DNA of 50,509 nucleotides from CAMAVH01 sp036500145 (GTDB lineage Bacteria > Pseudomonadota > Alphaproteobacteria > SMXQ01): positions 1-50,509 of the forward strand of contig DASYCO010000072.1 of assembly GCA_036500145.1 (NCBI GenBank). The letters run 5' to 3'. Shown in pieces: positions 1 through 8,132 of the stretch. The number at the start of each line of letters is the position of its first letter. Position 1 is the first letter of the stretch. A program made the translations under genes and the position numbers. The notes below the pieces were generated by a model. That model searched no databases. It was not told where the DNA came from and was given only the letters and a program-made list of their open reading frames with translations.

Positions 1-920
1 CGATGAGGGCGATGCCGCCCGCCCAGGCGAGCCCCTTGTAGAGCGCGGGCATCACGTTCTTGTCGCCGGGATTCGCCTTGACGAACCAGGTGCCGATGAT
101 CGAGGCGATGATCGCGAAGCCGCCGATCACGAGCGGGTACATGAGCGGGTTTGCCGCCAGCGCCGGATCGGCCGACCTCACCGTCAGCGCGCCCAGCAGC
201 ATCGTCGCGATGATCGTCACGGCGTACGTCTCGAAGAGGTCCGCGGCCATGCCGGCGCAGTCGCCGACGTTGTCGCCCACGTTGTCCGCGATCACCGCCG
301 GGTTGCGCGGATCGTCCTCGGGAATGCCCGCTTCCACCTTGCCGACCAGGTCGGCGCCGACGTCGGCGCCCTTGGTGAAGATGCCGCCGCCGAGGCGCGC
401 GAAGATCGAGATCAGCGACGCGCCGAAGCTGAGGGCGACCAGCGCCTCGAGGATGCTGCGGACCGGCAGGCCCTGCTGCAACAGCACGAAGTAGTAGCCC
501 GTGACGCCGAGCAGGCCGAGGCCGACGACCAGCATGCCGGTGACGGCGCCGGCCTTGAAGGCGAGCGCGAGAGCCGGCTTCATGCCGCTGCGCGCCGCTT
601 CGGCCGTGCGCAGGTTGCTGCGCACCGAGATGTTCATGCCGATGTAGCCGGCAGCGCCCGACAGCACGGCGCCGATGACGAAGCCGATGGCGACGGTGAT
701 GCCCAGCTGCCAGAGCAGCAGGATGGCGATGACGATGCCGACGATGCCGATGGCGCGGTACTGGCGGTTCAGGTAGGCGGCGGCGCCTTCCTGCACGGCG
801 GCGGAAATTTCACGCATACGGTCATTGCCGGTCGGCGCGGCAAGCACCGAACGGCTGGCGAACAAGCCGTACAACACGGCGAGCAAGCCGCAAGCAAGCA
901 CTACCCAAAAAGCAGTCATA
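1..920 (-). CDS. hppA: Membrane-bound proton-translocating pyrophosphatase, N-terminal 306 residues (cut by window edge)
   Basis: Hydrolyses pyrophosphate and pumps protons (or Na+) across the inner membrane. The frame stays open to the window edge, so only about the first 306 of the roughly 700 residues usual for the family are present. The protein starts with a hydrophobic helix (about residues 4-22). Several more membrane segments follow, and at residues 182-225 lies the family signature: FTKGADVGADLVGKVEAG, then EDDPRNPAVIADNVGDNVGD, the acidic loops that bind Mg-pyrophosphate. The ATG at 918-920 is preceded by a GAGGGGG ribosome binding site. The residues that separate K+-dependent from K+-independent enzymes lie in the missing C-terminal half, so the subtype and ion specificity cannot be told. 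The 228 bases upstream separate it from an MFS gene on the same strand. Confidence 0.96.
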
Positions 921-1148
921 ACTCGGAGTCCCCCTCAGGATGATCTCGTGAAAGCGTTAATCCCTGTCCGGTGGGCGCGTTTTTTAGCGAGACGCCCATG
1001 CCGGTTGATGCCTTTGAAGCGGCCTGAATCACATGCGCCCGCGCCAAAAAGCCGGCGAAACATGACAGAAGCGCCAGGGGCGCGCAACAGCACGGCCCCA
1101 GCCCCTTCCCTCCGCCGCCTGACGGATGGGTCAGAATATCTTTTGATA

Positions 1149-2363
1149 TCAGTGCTTTGAAAGCTTCAGCCAGAGCACGGCGAGCAGGCCGGCGACGACG
1201 AGCGGCGCCACCACGAGATTGACGAACAGCCAGCCGAATTCCTGCTGGACCGCCCCGGAGGCCAGCGACGCCAGCGCCACGGAGCCGAAGATGACGAACT
1301 CGTTGATGCCCTGGACCTTGGCCTTCTCCGCCAGGTTGTGCGTCGTGGTCAGCAGGGTCGTCGCGCCGATGTACATGAAGTTCCACCCCACCCCGAGCAG
1401 GACGAGCGCCACGAGGAAATGGCCGAAGTCGGTGCCGGCGAGGTTGACGCCGACGCAGGCGAGGATCAGCGCCGCGCCGGCGACGATGACGTTGTGCACG
1501 CCGAAGCGCGCGATGAGGTGGCCGGTGAAGAAGCTCGGCGCGAACATGGCGAAGACATGCCACTGGATGACCGTTGCCGCATGGTCGAACGGATGGTGGT
1601 GGTCGACCATGGAAAGCGGCGTCGAGGTCATCACCAGGTTCATCGAGGCGTAGCCGGCGACGGCGGCGACCATGGCGACGACGAAGGCCGGCCGCCGCAG
1701 GATGTGGCCGAGCGGCACGCGCGGCGCGTCCGGATCAACCGGCGCTGGCCGCGGGATGTCGATGCCCGCCAGCAGCAGCAGCGTCAGCAAGTGCAGGCCG
1801 GCCAGGGCCACGAAGCTGCCGGCGTAGAGCGTGCCGGAAATGGCGTCGAGGCCGTAGCGCGCCAGGTTCGGCCCGACGAAGGACGCGATGACGCCGCCCG
1901 CCATGACCAGCGAGATCGCCTTGGCGCGGAAGGCCGGATCCGCCGTGTCGGCGGCGGCGAAGCGGTAGAACACGGCGAAGCCGTTGAGCATGCCGATCAG
2001 CACCGCGCCCAGGCAGAACAGGATGAAGTCGCCATGCAGCAGCGCCCACAGGCTCAGAGCGGCGCCGGCGATGCCGCAGGCGGCGCCAAGCGCGAAGCCG
2101 GCGCGCCGGCCGAGCCGGCGCATCAGCAGCGATGCCGGGATCGTCGTCGCCATGGTGGCGATGAACTGCAGCGACAGCGGCAAGGTGCCGAGCAGCTTGT
2201 GGGTAGTCAGGGCAGATCCGGCCAGGGCGGTGACGGTGAGCACCAGCGACGTGCCGCTCATGTAGAGCGCCTGGCACAAAGCCAGGAGCAGCACGTTGCG
2301 CCGCGCGCGGCGGCGCGGCAGGTCGTCGGAAGCGGCGAGCGAAGGCGCGGCTGGAGCGTTCAT
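1149..2363 (-). CDS. Major facilitator superfamily transporter
   Basis: A 404-residue polytopic inner-membrane protein with about 12 predicted helices in two halves. After a short basic N-terminus (RRRARRN) the first helix reads VLLLALCQALYMSG. The loop between helices 2 and 3 carries the MFS-like basic motif LLMRRLGRRAGFA. A long central loop (PRPAPVDPDAPRVPLG) joins the two six-helix halves. The second half holds a His-rich loop, MVDHHHPFDHA. The substrate cannot be read from sequence. It stands alone: 52 bases separate its start from the stop of the exported protein gene upstream on the same strand, and hppA lies 228 bases downstream. An efflux or metabolite exporter role is a guess. Confidence 0.85.
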   Translation of the reverse strand: MNAPAAPSLAASDDLPRRRARRNVLLLALCQALYMSGTSLVLTVTALAGSALTTHKLLGTLPLSLQFIATMATTIPASLLMRRLGRRAGFALGAACGIAGAALSLWALLHGDFILFCLGAVLIGMLNGFAVFYRFAAADTADPAFRAKAISLVMAGGVIASFVGPNLARYGLDAISGTLYAGSFVALAGLHLLTLLLLAGIDIPRPAPVDPDAPRVPLGHILRRPAFVVAMVAAVAGYASMNLVMTSTPLSMVDHHHPFDHAATVIQWHVFAMFAPSFFTGHLIARFGVHNVIVAGAALILACVGVNLAGTDFGHFLVALVLLGVGWNFMYIGATTLLTTTHNLAEKAKVQGINEFVIFGSVALASLASGAVQQEFGWLFVNLVVAPLVVAGLLAVLWLKLSKH

Positions 2364-2415
2364 GCGCGGGGAAGAATGCGCCCCTCGCCCCAGGGAGGCA
2401 AGGCCGCCCCAGGAA

Positions 2416-2958
2416 TTAGTTCAGCGGCCGCTGGGAGACGCCGCGCACCAGGATGTCGTTCACCACGCCGGGGCCGAGCAGCCGCTCGCTGACCCGGGCG
2501 AGGCGGATTTTCACCACCTGCTGGTCGAACAGCTGGCCGTCGGAGCGCTTGATCGCCAGCAGGCCATAGAGGTCGCGCAGGTAGGCGTCGTAGAGGTGGT
2601 AGCGCTCAAGGATGACCTTGTCGCGGTTGCCGTCGCCCTTCGTCTCGACGACGATGGCGATGTTCACCTGGTCGGTGACCTGGTTGTCGCGGATGACAGA
2701 CACGCTCATGACCGGCAACGGCAGATGCTCGATGATGTCGCCGCCGAACATGGCCCGCAGCTTGTCCTTGGCGCCCTTGTCCTCCGCCGCGCCCTTCTTG
2801 GCGTCGCCGGTCGGGATCCAGTCCTCGGCGGCCGGCTTGGCGGCTTCTGCCGGTCCTTCATTGGCGCGCGCCGCAGGGGCGAATCCCGCCCCGCCCGCGC
2901 CCCAGAGGGCCAGCAGGAGCAAGACCAGAACCGACGATGGAATGCGCGACTTCGCCAT
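2416..2958 (-). CDS. Exported FliL-like protein of unknown function
   Basis: A 180-residue protein starting MAKSRIPSS at 2958. A longer in-frame reading exists but would run into the neighbouring gene, and residues 1-30 from this start make a good signal peptide or anchor (LVLLLLALWGAGGAG, then AARA). A low-complexity linker (about 35-65) leads to a C-terminal domain. Its pattern of one acidic or basic helix (ERYHLYDAYLRDLYGLL), a second helix (VVKIRLARVSERLL) and a final strand (GVVNDILVRGVSQ) resembles periplasmic FliL domains, which act at the flagellar stator. That match is by eye and weak. No flagellar gene is adjacent, although motA and motB lie 13 kb away. It may equally be a lineage-specific periplasmic protein. 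Confidence 0.6.
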   Translation of the reverse strand: MAKSRIPSSVLVLLLLALWGAGGAGFAPAARANEGPAEAAKPAAEDWIPTGDAKKGAAEDKGAKDKLRAMFGGDIIEHLPLPVMSVSVIRDNQVTDQVNIAIVVETKGDGNRDKVILERYHLYDAYLRDLYGLLAIKRSDGQLFDQQVVKIRLARVSERLLGPGVVNDILVRGVSQRPLN

Positions 2959-3038
2959 GCCGCCAGACTGCGGCCATGGGGTAAAGATCGCGTTAAAAGC
3001 TGGATTCTTTGGGCGGAAAACCCGTGCGGCGGACCGGC

Positions 3039-3599
3039 CTAGGCCTTGCCCGGCGGGGTCGAGAGATGCAGCACTTCGTAGGTCTGCACGGCGTCGGCGT
3101 GGGCCTGGTTCTTGCCGGCGGCTTCGTCGCGCCACAGGCTGAAGCGCACCAACTCCCAGCGGTCGGGATCGAGCGCCACGGCATGGGAATGCAGGCCGGC
3201 CTGGCCGCGCAGCTTCTCATGGGCGGCCCGTTCGGTCGCCGCCAGCTCCGAAAGATGGCTCTCCGCCTCGATGGAGTCGGACTCGCGCACTGCCAGGGTC
3301 GGCGTCAGCGTCGGGTCGAACACGTCGTAGCAGATCACGTTCCAGGTGCGGACGCGCGGACGGCTGAAGGTGTCGCTGACATTCTGGAAGACGTCGCCGA
3401 TCAGGAAGTCGCGGGCCGCGTCATGGTCGGCCCAAATGTAGAACGGCGCGTAGAGATGGTCTTCGCGGCTGAACAGGTAGGACTTGTGGGCCAGCCCCGG
3501 CAGGTTGTCGAACATGGCGTAGCGCTGCTGGACGCGGGCACGGATGTTCTGGATGCCATAATCGTCGGCAAGGCGAATCGTGTACTGCATAGCGATCAT
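3039..3599 (-). CDS. DUF4865 family protein
   Basis: A 186-residue soluble protein beginning MIAMQYTIRLADDYGIQ. The N-terminal half (PGLAHKSYLFSRED, then YAPFYIWADHDAARDFL) matches what I know of DUF4865, a family with a dimeric alpha/beta-barrel-like (ABM-type) fold and no established function. The C-terminal half (about 110-186) is polar and rich in Glu and Ala, with WELVRFSLWRDEAA near the end. Family members are often found beside LysR regulators or tautomerases, but none is visible here. The gene has its own AT-rich upstream region (3600-3753). The assignment is by recognition of the N-terminus. Confidence 0.7.
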   Translation of the reverse strand: MIAMQYTIRLADDYGIQNIRARVQQRYAMFDNLPGLAHKSYLFSREDHLYAPFYIWADHDAARDFLIGDVFQNVSDTFSRPRVRTWNVICYDVFDPTLTPTLAVRESDSIEAESHLSELAATERAAHEKLRGQAGLHSHAVALDPDRWELVRFSLWRDEAAGKNQAHADAVQTYEVLHLSTPPGKA

Positions 3600-3753
3600 G
3601 GCTGAGGAACCTTACTCATGTGACAGCCTCGTTTACTCGAATGCCGGGATTTAGGACAAATGTTCTCGTCGCATGGCTCCCATGCGCGGCATTTCAAATC
3701 TGCGACAACATTAATTAAGACATTGAGGATATCATCTTAAGTTATTGTTATTA

Positions 3754-4752
3754 CTAAAAATGCCTGTAGCCTTTCTGCGGTAGAGAAAGCGCCTTTCCAG
3801 CCGCGTCGATGACCGTCACGCCCTGCCCTGATTCGATCCGGCCGATGCGGGTGACGGTCAATTCATGAGCAGCAGCGAGAGCGAGGATCGCCGCCTCGGC
3901 GTCCGGCGGCGCAGCAAAGACAATCTCGTAGTCATCGCCGCCAGTCAGCAGGCGGGCCAGCGCAGTCTCGCCGCCCTCTTGTGCCAGCGCTGCGGCAACA
4001 GCCGGCGACAGCGGCAGCCTGGCCGCCTCCAGCCGGGCGCTGACGCCCGAAGCTTCGCAAATGTGGCCTAGGTCCGCCACCAGCCCGTCGGACACGTCGG
4101 CGGCGGCATGGACCTTCGCCGGCCCGAGCCCCGCCAGCGCCTGGCCGAAGGCAACGCGCGGCTGCGGCAGGCGATAGCGACCGATCAGCGCCGCGCGATG
4201 TTCCTCCGCCAGGGCCGGCCATTCGCCGCGCTGCAGAGCGAGGCCGAGGACAGCGTCGCCGATCGTGCCCGTCACGAAGGCCAAGTCGCCCGCCTGAGCG
4301 CCCGAGCGCAGGATCGGCGCACGGCCGGCCGGCGCCAGGCCGACCGCCGTGAGCGACAATGTCAGGGGGCCTGGGGTCGAAGTGGTGTCGCCGCCGGCAA
4401 GCGGAAAGGCGTAGTCGCGGGCGTCCGCCGCCAGCCCTTGGGCGAAGGCCGCGATCCAGGCCTCCGCCGTGCCGGTCGGCAGGCAGATCGTCAGCAGGCA
4501 GGCATAGGGCGTGGCGCCCTTGGCCGCGAGGTCGGAAAGGTTCACGCGCATCAGCTTGCGCGCGATGAGGTCGGGCGGGTCGTCGGGCAGGAAATGCACG
4601 CCGGCGACCATGGCGTCGGCGGTGACGACGAGGCGCGAGCCGGGCGGCGGATCGAACAGCGCCGCGTCGTCCTTCAAGTCCAGCGCGCCGGGGAAGGCCC
4701 TGGCGATGGGCGCGAAATGGCGCGCGATGACGTCGAATTCACCGGACGCCAT
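3754..4752 (-). CDS. thiL: Thiamine-monophosphate kinase
   Basis: Phosphorylates thiamine monophosphate with ATP to give thiamine diphosphate, the last step of the pathway. At 332 residues it has the usual length. Visible motifs of the PurM/ThiL fold are the Mg-binding DDAAL (residues 28-32), TADAMVAGVHF with D46, NLSDLAAKGA (71-80), the GGDTTS loop near 119, and in the C-terminal half AAADVSDGLVADLGHIC and LLTGGDDYEIVFA. It is the last gene of the rpiB-glyA-nrdR-ribD-ribE-ribH-nusB-thiL run, 26 bases after nusB. The nusB-thiL neighbourhood is common in proteobacteria. No thiamine riboswitch is visible upstream, which fits expression from the long operon. Confidence 0.97.
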   Translation of the reverse strand: MASGEFDVIARHFAPIARAFPGALDLKDDAALFDPPPGSRLVVTADAMVAGVHFLPDDPPDLIARKLMRVNLSDLAAKGATPYACLLTICLPTGTAEAWIAAFAQGLAADARDYAFPLAGGDTTSTPGPLTLSLTAVGLAPAGRAPILRSGAQAGDLAFVTGTIGDAVLGLALQRGEWPALAEEHRAALIGRYRLPQPRVAFGQALAGLGPAKVHAAADVSDGLVADLGHICEASGVSARLEAARLPLSPAVAAALAQEGGETALARLLTGGDDYEIVFAAPPDAEAAILALAAAHELTVTRIGRIESGQGVTVIDAAGKALSLPQKGYRHF

Positions 4753-4778
4753 GCCCGCCCCTCACCCGACCGCGCCCA

Positions 4779-5312
4779 TCAGCTGCGGGCCGAAGCGGAG
4801 CCCGCCATCTCGCCGTCGCGGAAGCTGCGCGCGATCTTGTCGAGCACGCCGTTGACCAGGCCCGGCTCCTGCCCCGCATAGAAGGCGTGGGCGACGTCGA
4901 CATATTCGGTGATGACGACGCGCGGCGGAATGTCGGTGCGCTCGGTCAGCTCGAAGGCGCCGGCTTCGAGGATGCGGCGCAGCACCAGTTCGAGGCGCCC
5001 GACCGTCCAGTCGCCCGACAGCGACGAACCGACGATCTCGTCGAGCGCCTCGCGTTTGGCGGTGACGCCGACGACCAGGGCGTTGAACAGGCCGCGGTCG
5101 AAGTCGACGAGCTTCTCTTCCAGCTCCTCATGCCAGGCCTCGCGGTTCTCGGCGTTGAGAAACTGCGCGACGACGGCGGTCGCCGAGATGCTCGTCATGT
5201 CCATCTGGTAGAGCGCCTGCACGGCGGCGAGGCGGGCTGAGGAGCGGCGCACCGCGCCCCCGGCCTTGTTGGGGCGGTCGGAAGACGGCTTGGCGGGGTT
5301 GGAATCGCTCAC
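4779..5312 (-). CDS. nusB: Transcription antitermination factor NusB
   Basis: A small all-helical RNA-binding protein that pairs with S10 (NusE) on boxA RNA to promote antitermination of rRNA operons. The 177 residues open with a polar, Lys/Ser/Pro-rich tail of about 22 residues. The NusB core follows: RRSSARLAAVQALYQMDMT, then RILEAGAFELTER, then PRVVITEYVDVAHAFYAGQEPGLVNGVLDKIAR, the last block being the family hallmark. The start is a GTG, 7 bases after the ribH stop, with a GAGG ribosome binding site lying in the intercistronic bases, which suggests translational coupling to ribH. Confidence 0.96.
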   Translation of the reverse strand: MSDSNPAKPSSDRPNKAGGAVRRSSARLAAVQALYQMDMTSISATAVVAQFLNAENREAWHEELEEKLVDFDRGLFNALVVGVTAKREALDEIVGSSLSGDWTVGRLELVLRRILEAGAFELTERTDIPPRVVITEYVDVAHAFYAGQEPGLVNGVLDKIARSFRDGEMAGSASARS

Positions 5313-5319
5313 GTCAGCC

Positions 5320-5784
5320 TCAACGAACCGGAAGGCCGAACTGGCGCTTCATCTTGATCATGTCGAGGCAGGCGCGCGTCACCGTGCCGCCCTTGTCGCC
5401 TTCGGTCACGCGACCGCGCGCCCAGGCCTGCGCCTCGTTCTCGACGGTGAGGATGCCGTAGCCGACAGCCAGCGTGTGGCGCAGCGCCAGGTCCTGCAGG
5501 CCGCGCGCGCTCTCGCCGCAGACGTAGTCATAATGAGTGGTCTCGCCGCGGATGACGCAGCCGAGCGCCACGTAGCCGTCGAACGGGCGGCGCTTGGCGT
5601 CGAGCTCCTGGGCGCGCAGCGCGAACTGGACCGCCGCCGGAATCTCGAACGCGCCCGGCACCGAAAACTTCTCGTAGGTCGCGCCGGCTGCCTTGATCGC
5701 CGCGACGGCGCCCTTCAGCAGCTCGTCGGCGATGTCCTCGTAGAAGCGCGCTTCGACGATCATGATGTGCGGGGCGTCAGACAC
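5320..5784 (-). CDS. ribH: 6,7-dimethyl-8-ribityllumazine synthase
   Basis: Condenses 5-amino-6-ribitylaminouracil with dihydroxybutanone phosphate, the penultimate step of riboflavin synthesis. The 154 residues contain the expected substrate-binding motifs SVPGAFEIPAAVQ and ALGCVIRGETTHYDYVCGE, the latter with the catalytic His, plus VGYGILTVENEAQA. The start is GTG at 5782-5784 with a good AAGGAG site six bases upstream. It lies 132 bases after ribE, the widest gap in this operon, and two hairpins sit in that gap. The short length and single copy are consistent with an icosahedral or pentameric enzyme of the usual type. Confidence 0.97.
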   Translation of the reverse strand: MSDAPHIMIVEARFYEDIADELLKGAVAAIKAAGATYEKFSVPGAFEIPAAVQFALRAQELDAKRRPFDGYVALGCVIRGETTHYDYVCGESARGLQDLALRHTLAVGYGILTVENEAQAWARGRVTEGDKGGTVTRACLDMIKMKRQFGLPVR

Positions 5785-5807
5785 TCGTATCTCCTTGAAT
5801 CACTTAA

Positions 5808-5833
5808 CTGGCGGCAGGCGGCAAAGCCGCCAG
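5808..5833 (-). repeat. Stem-loop in the ribE-ribH gap, proximal to ribH
   Basis: Perfect 8-base inverted repeat CTGGCGGC/GCCGCCAG with a 10-base loop, 24 bases upstream of the ribH start. It is not followed by a T run, so it is not a standard terminator. No RFN (FMN riboswitch) core is recognisable. Confidence 0.5.
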
Positions 5834-5878
5834 ACCATATCGCCAAATGGGAATTGCCGCAAAGCGCGGTTCTTAGAG

Positions 5879-5909
5879 CCCAAAACCGACGCGATTCCTG
5901 GGTTTTGGG
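5879..5909 (-). repeat. Stem-loop just after ribE
   Basis: Perfect 9-base inverted repeat CCCAAAACC/GGTTTTGGG with a 13-base loop, starting 8 bases after the ribE stop codon on the minus strand. There is no T tract behind it. It could be an mRNA 3'-end stabiliser or processing site between ribE and ribH. Confidence 0.5.
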
Positions 5910-5916
5910 GGCCGCT

Positions 5917-6525
5917 TCAGTCTTTTCCGAGGGCCCGGGCGACGTAGCGGGCCAGCATGTCGATCTCGATGTTCACCGGATCGCCCGCCTTGGCCGCGCC
6001 GAAGGTCGTTTCCTTCAGGGTATGGGGGATGACGTTCACGGCGAAACGGTCGTCTTCGACCCGGTTCACCGTCAGCGAGACGCCATTCAACGCAACCGAG
6101 CCCTTGGCCGCGATGTAGGGCATGAGGCCGGACGGCGCGCGGAAGACGAACTCCGTGCTGCCCCACTTGTCGCCCACCGGCGTGGCCGAGACGACCTCGC
6201 CGACGCCGTCGACATGGCCGGAGACGATATGGCCGCCGAACTCGTCGCCGAGCTTCATGGCGCGCTCGAGATTGACCGCGTTGTCCACGCCCCACTTCGC
6301 CAGCGTCGTCAGCGACAAAGTCTCCGGCGAGGCCTCGACGGCGAACCAATGCTTGCCCGCATCCGTGCCCTTCTCGATCACCGTCAGGCAGACGCCCGAG
6401 CAGGCGATGGATGCGCCGAGCGCGATGCCGGCCGGGTCATAGACGGTTTCGATGTCGAGACGGAGGTCCGTGCCAGGCACGACGCGGCGAACCCGACCGA
6501 CGTCGGAGATGATTCCTGTGAACAT
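5917..6525 (-). CDS. ribE: Riboflavin synthase, alpha subunit
   Basis: Dismutates two molecules of 6,7-dimethyl-8-ribityllumazine to riboflavin. The 202 residues show the internal duplication of the family. The first lumazine-binding domain starts at the diagnostic MFTGIISDVGRV and contains LGASIACSGVCLTVI; the second (from about 98) contains GHIVSGHVDGVGEV and the parallel KGSVALNGVSLTVN. It begins 9 bases after the ribD stop. GTP cyclohydrolase II/DHBP synthase (ribBA), which in several alphaproteobacteria sits between ribE and ribH, is absent from this window and must be encoded elsewhere. Confidence 0.97.
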   Translation of the reverse strand: MFTGIISDVGRVRRVVPGTDLRLDIETVYDPAGIALGASIACSGVCLTVIEKGTDAGKHWFAVEASPETLSLTTLAKWGVDNAVNLERAMKLGDEFGGHIVSGHVDGVGEVVSATPVGDKWGSTEFVFRAPSGLMPYIAAKGSVALNGVSLTVNRVEDDRFAVNVIPHTLKETTFGAAKAGDPVNIEIDMLARYVARALGKD

Positions 6526-6534
6526 GGCCTTAAA

Positions 6535-7635
6535 CTAGTGCGCCCGGACGTAGGTTTCCACCAGATCGTCGCCGACCTGGCGAACGTCCGCGCGCCTGTA
6601 GCGCCGCATGTCGGCGAGGCGCTCCACTCCGTAGGGCTGGACCGCCGGCTTGCCGTCGCCGCCCATCAGGCTCGGCGCATGAAACCAGACTGCCCGGTCG
6701 ACCAAATCCTCGCGCAGCAGCGCGGCCGCCAACGCGGCGCCGCCTTCGGCCAGCAGGGTCGTCAGGCCCCGCTCGGCCAGGGCTTCGAGCATGGGCAGAA
6801 GCAGCGGCCTGCTCTCCGCGTCGGGCGCGATCTCGATCACCTGGCAGCCGAGGGCCTCGAAGGCCTTGCGACGCTCGGCCTCGACGCCGGCCGCGACGAC
6901 GATCCAGGTCGGGATCTCGCGGGCGGTCGCCGCCAGCTTGCTGGTCAGCGGCGTGCGCAGATGGCTGTCGGCGACGATGCGCACCGGCGAACGGTCTTCA
7001 AGGCCGGGCAGACGGCAGGTCAGCGTCGGATCGTCGGCGAGCAAGGTGTTCAGGCCGACGACGATGCCGTCATGCGTCGCGCGCAGCATGTGGCCGGCGC
7101 GGCGCGCGGGCTCGCCGGTGATCCACTGGCTCTCGCCGGACTTCGTGGCGATGCGGCCGTCGAGCGTGCTGGCGAGCTTGAGGGTGACGAGCGGACGGCC
7201 ACGGCGGATCTTGCTGAAGAAGCCGGCGTTGGCCTCCTCCGCGTCCGCCTCGCAGACGCCGGTGACGACTTCGATGCCCGCGGCGCGCAGCATCTCGAAT
7301 CCGCGGCCCGACACGCGCGGGTCCGGATCGCCGCAGGCGGCGACGACGCGCGTCACGCCGGCCTCGATCAAGGCGGAGGCGCAAGGCGGCGTCTGGCCGT
7401 GGTGGCTGCAGGGTTCGAGAGTGACGTAGGCGGTGCCGCCCCTGGCACGGCTGCCGACGCGGCGCAGCGCCTCGGTCTCGGCATGGGGACGGCCGCCGCG
7501 CTGGGTCCAGCCGCGACCGGCCAGGCGCCCTTGCGCATCCAGGATGATGCAGCCGACGGCGGGATTGGGCGCGACGGTGCCCAGGCCGCGCCGGGCCAGG
7601 CTTAAGGCCGCCCTCATCCAGCGCGCGTCGTCCAT
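6535..7635 (-). CDS. ribD: Bifunctional diaminohydroxyphosphoribosylaminopyrimidine deaminase / 5-amino-6-(5-phosphoribosylamino)uracil reductase
   Basis: Carries out the deamination and NADPH-dependent reduction steps of riboflavin synthesis. The 366-residue protein has an N-terminal zinc deaminase domain (about 1-145) with H51-A-E53 and the PC-x8-C motif at C76 and C85 (EPCSHHGQTPPC). The C-terminal reductase domain (about 146-366) contains VTLKLASTLDGRIAT, SQWITGEPARR, GIVVGLNTLLADDPTLTCR and LLAEGGAALAAALL. It sits 4 bases after nrdR and 9 bases before ribE, so co-transcription is very likely. Confidence 0.97.
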   Translation of the reverse strand: MDDARWMRAALSLARRGLGTVAPNPAVGCIILDAQGRLAGRGWTQRGGRPHAETEALRRVGSRARGGTAYVTLEPCSHHGQTPPCASALIEAGVTRVVAACGDPDPRVSGRGFEMLRAAGIEVVTGVCEADAEEANAGFFSKIRRGRPLVTLKLASTLDGRIATKSGESQWITGEPARRAGHMLRATHDGIVVGLNTLLADDPTLTCRLPGLEDRSPVRIVADSHLRTPLTSKLAATAREIPTWIVVAAGVEAERRKAFEALGCQVIEIAPDAESRPLLLPMLEALAERGLTTLLAEGGAALAAALLREDLVDRAVWFHAPSLMGGDGKPAVQPYGVERLADMRRYRRADVRQVGDDLVETYVRAH

Positions 7636-7639
7636 GCCG

Positions 7640-8104
7640 CTACTCGCGGTCGACGATGCCGCCGAGCTTGCCGAGGAAATCCTCGAAATCCTTGGCTTCC
7701 CGGAAGTTGCGGTAGACCGAGGCGAAGCGGACGTAGGCGACCTTGTCGAGGTTCGCCAGGGCGTCCATCACCAGTTCGCCGATGACGGTCGAGGGAATCT
7801 CGCTCTCGCCCGAGCTTTCCAGGCGACGCTGGATCGAGTTGACGATGCGCTCGACCTGCTCGTCGTCGATCGGACGCTTGCGCACGGCGATGCGGATGGA
7901 GCGGGCCAGCTTGTCGCGGTCGAACGGCGCGCGCTGGCCGCCCTTCTTGATGACCGTCAGCTCACGCAGGTAGACACGCTCGAAGGTCGTCCAGCGCGAC
8001 CCGCAGGCCGGGCAGAAGCGGCGGCGGCGAATCGCCGCGTTGTCCTCGGTCGGACGCGAGTCCTTCACCTGGGTGTCGTCATGGCCGCAGAACGGGCAAC
8101 GCAT
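7640..8104 (-). CDS. nrdR: Transcriptional repressor NrdR
   Basis: An (d)ATP-sensing repressor of ribonucleotide reductase genes. The 154 residues start with the zinc ribbon MRCPFCGHDD...RRFCPACG (C3, C6, C31, C34) and continue into the ATP-cone domain (about 49-139: VIKKGGQRAPFDRDKLARSI, and later VAYVRFASVYRNF). It lies 28 bases after glyA and 4 bases before ribD, the standard alphaproteobacterial arrangement. No RNR genes are in the window, and I do not see a pair of NrdR boxes near this gene. Confidence 0.97.
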   Translation of the reverse strand: MRCPFCGHDDTQVKDSRPTEDNAAIRRRRFCPACGSRWTTFERVYLRELTVIKKGGQRAPFDRDKLARSIRIAVRKRPIDDEQVERIVNSIQRRLESSGESEIPSTVIGELVMDALANLDKVAYVRFASVYRNFREAKDFEDFLGKLGGIVDRE

Positions 8105-8132
8105 CGTCTATCTCCCCCACACGCAGCGCGCG

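Noticed and set aside
3600..3753. AT-rich gap before DUF4865 examined for a small RNA, tRNA or thiamine riboswitch
   Set aside because: No tRNA-like or THI-box core; only a short GCATGG/CCATGC repeat at 3671-3685. Probably just the DUF4865 promoter region.
5785..5916. FMN riboswitch (RFN element)
   Set aside because: The conserved RFN core segments are not recognisable; only simple hairpins are seen.
5266..7605. Very long open frame on the plus strand opposite nusB-ribH-ribE-ribD
   Set aside because: It is a mirror of real genes; the translation is Arg/Asp/Ala-rich with no recognisable domain, as expected in GC-rich DNA.
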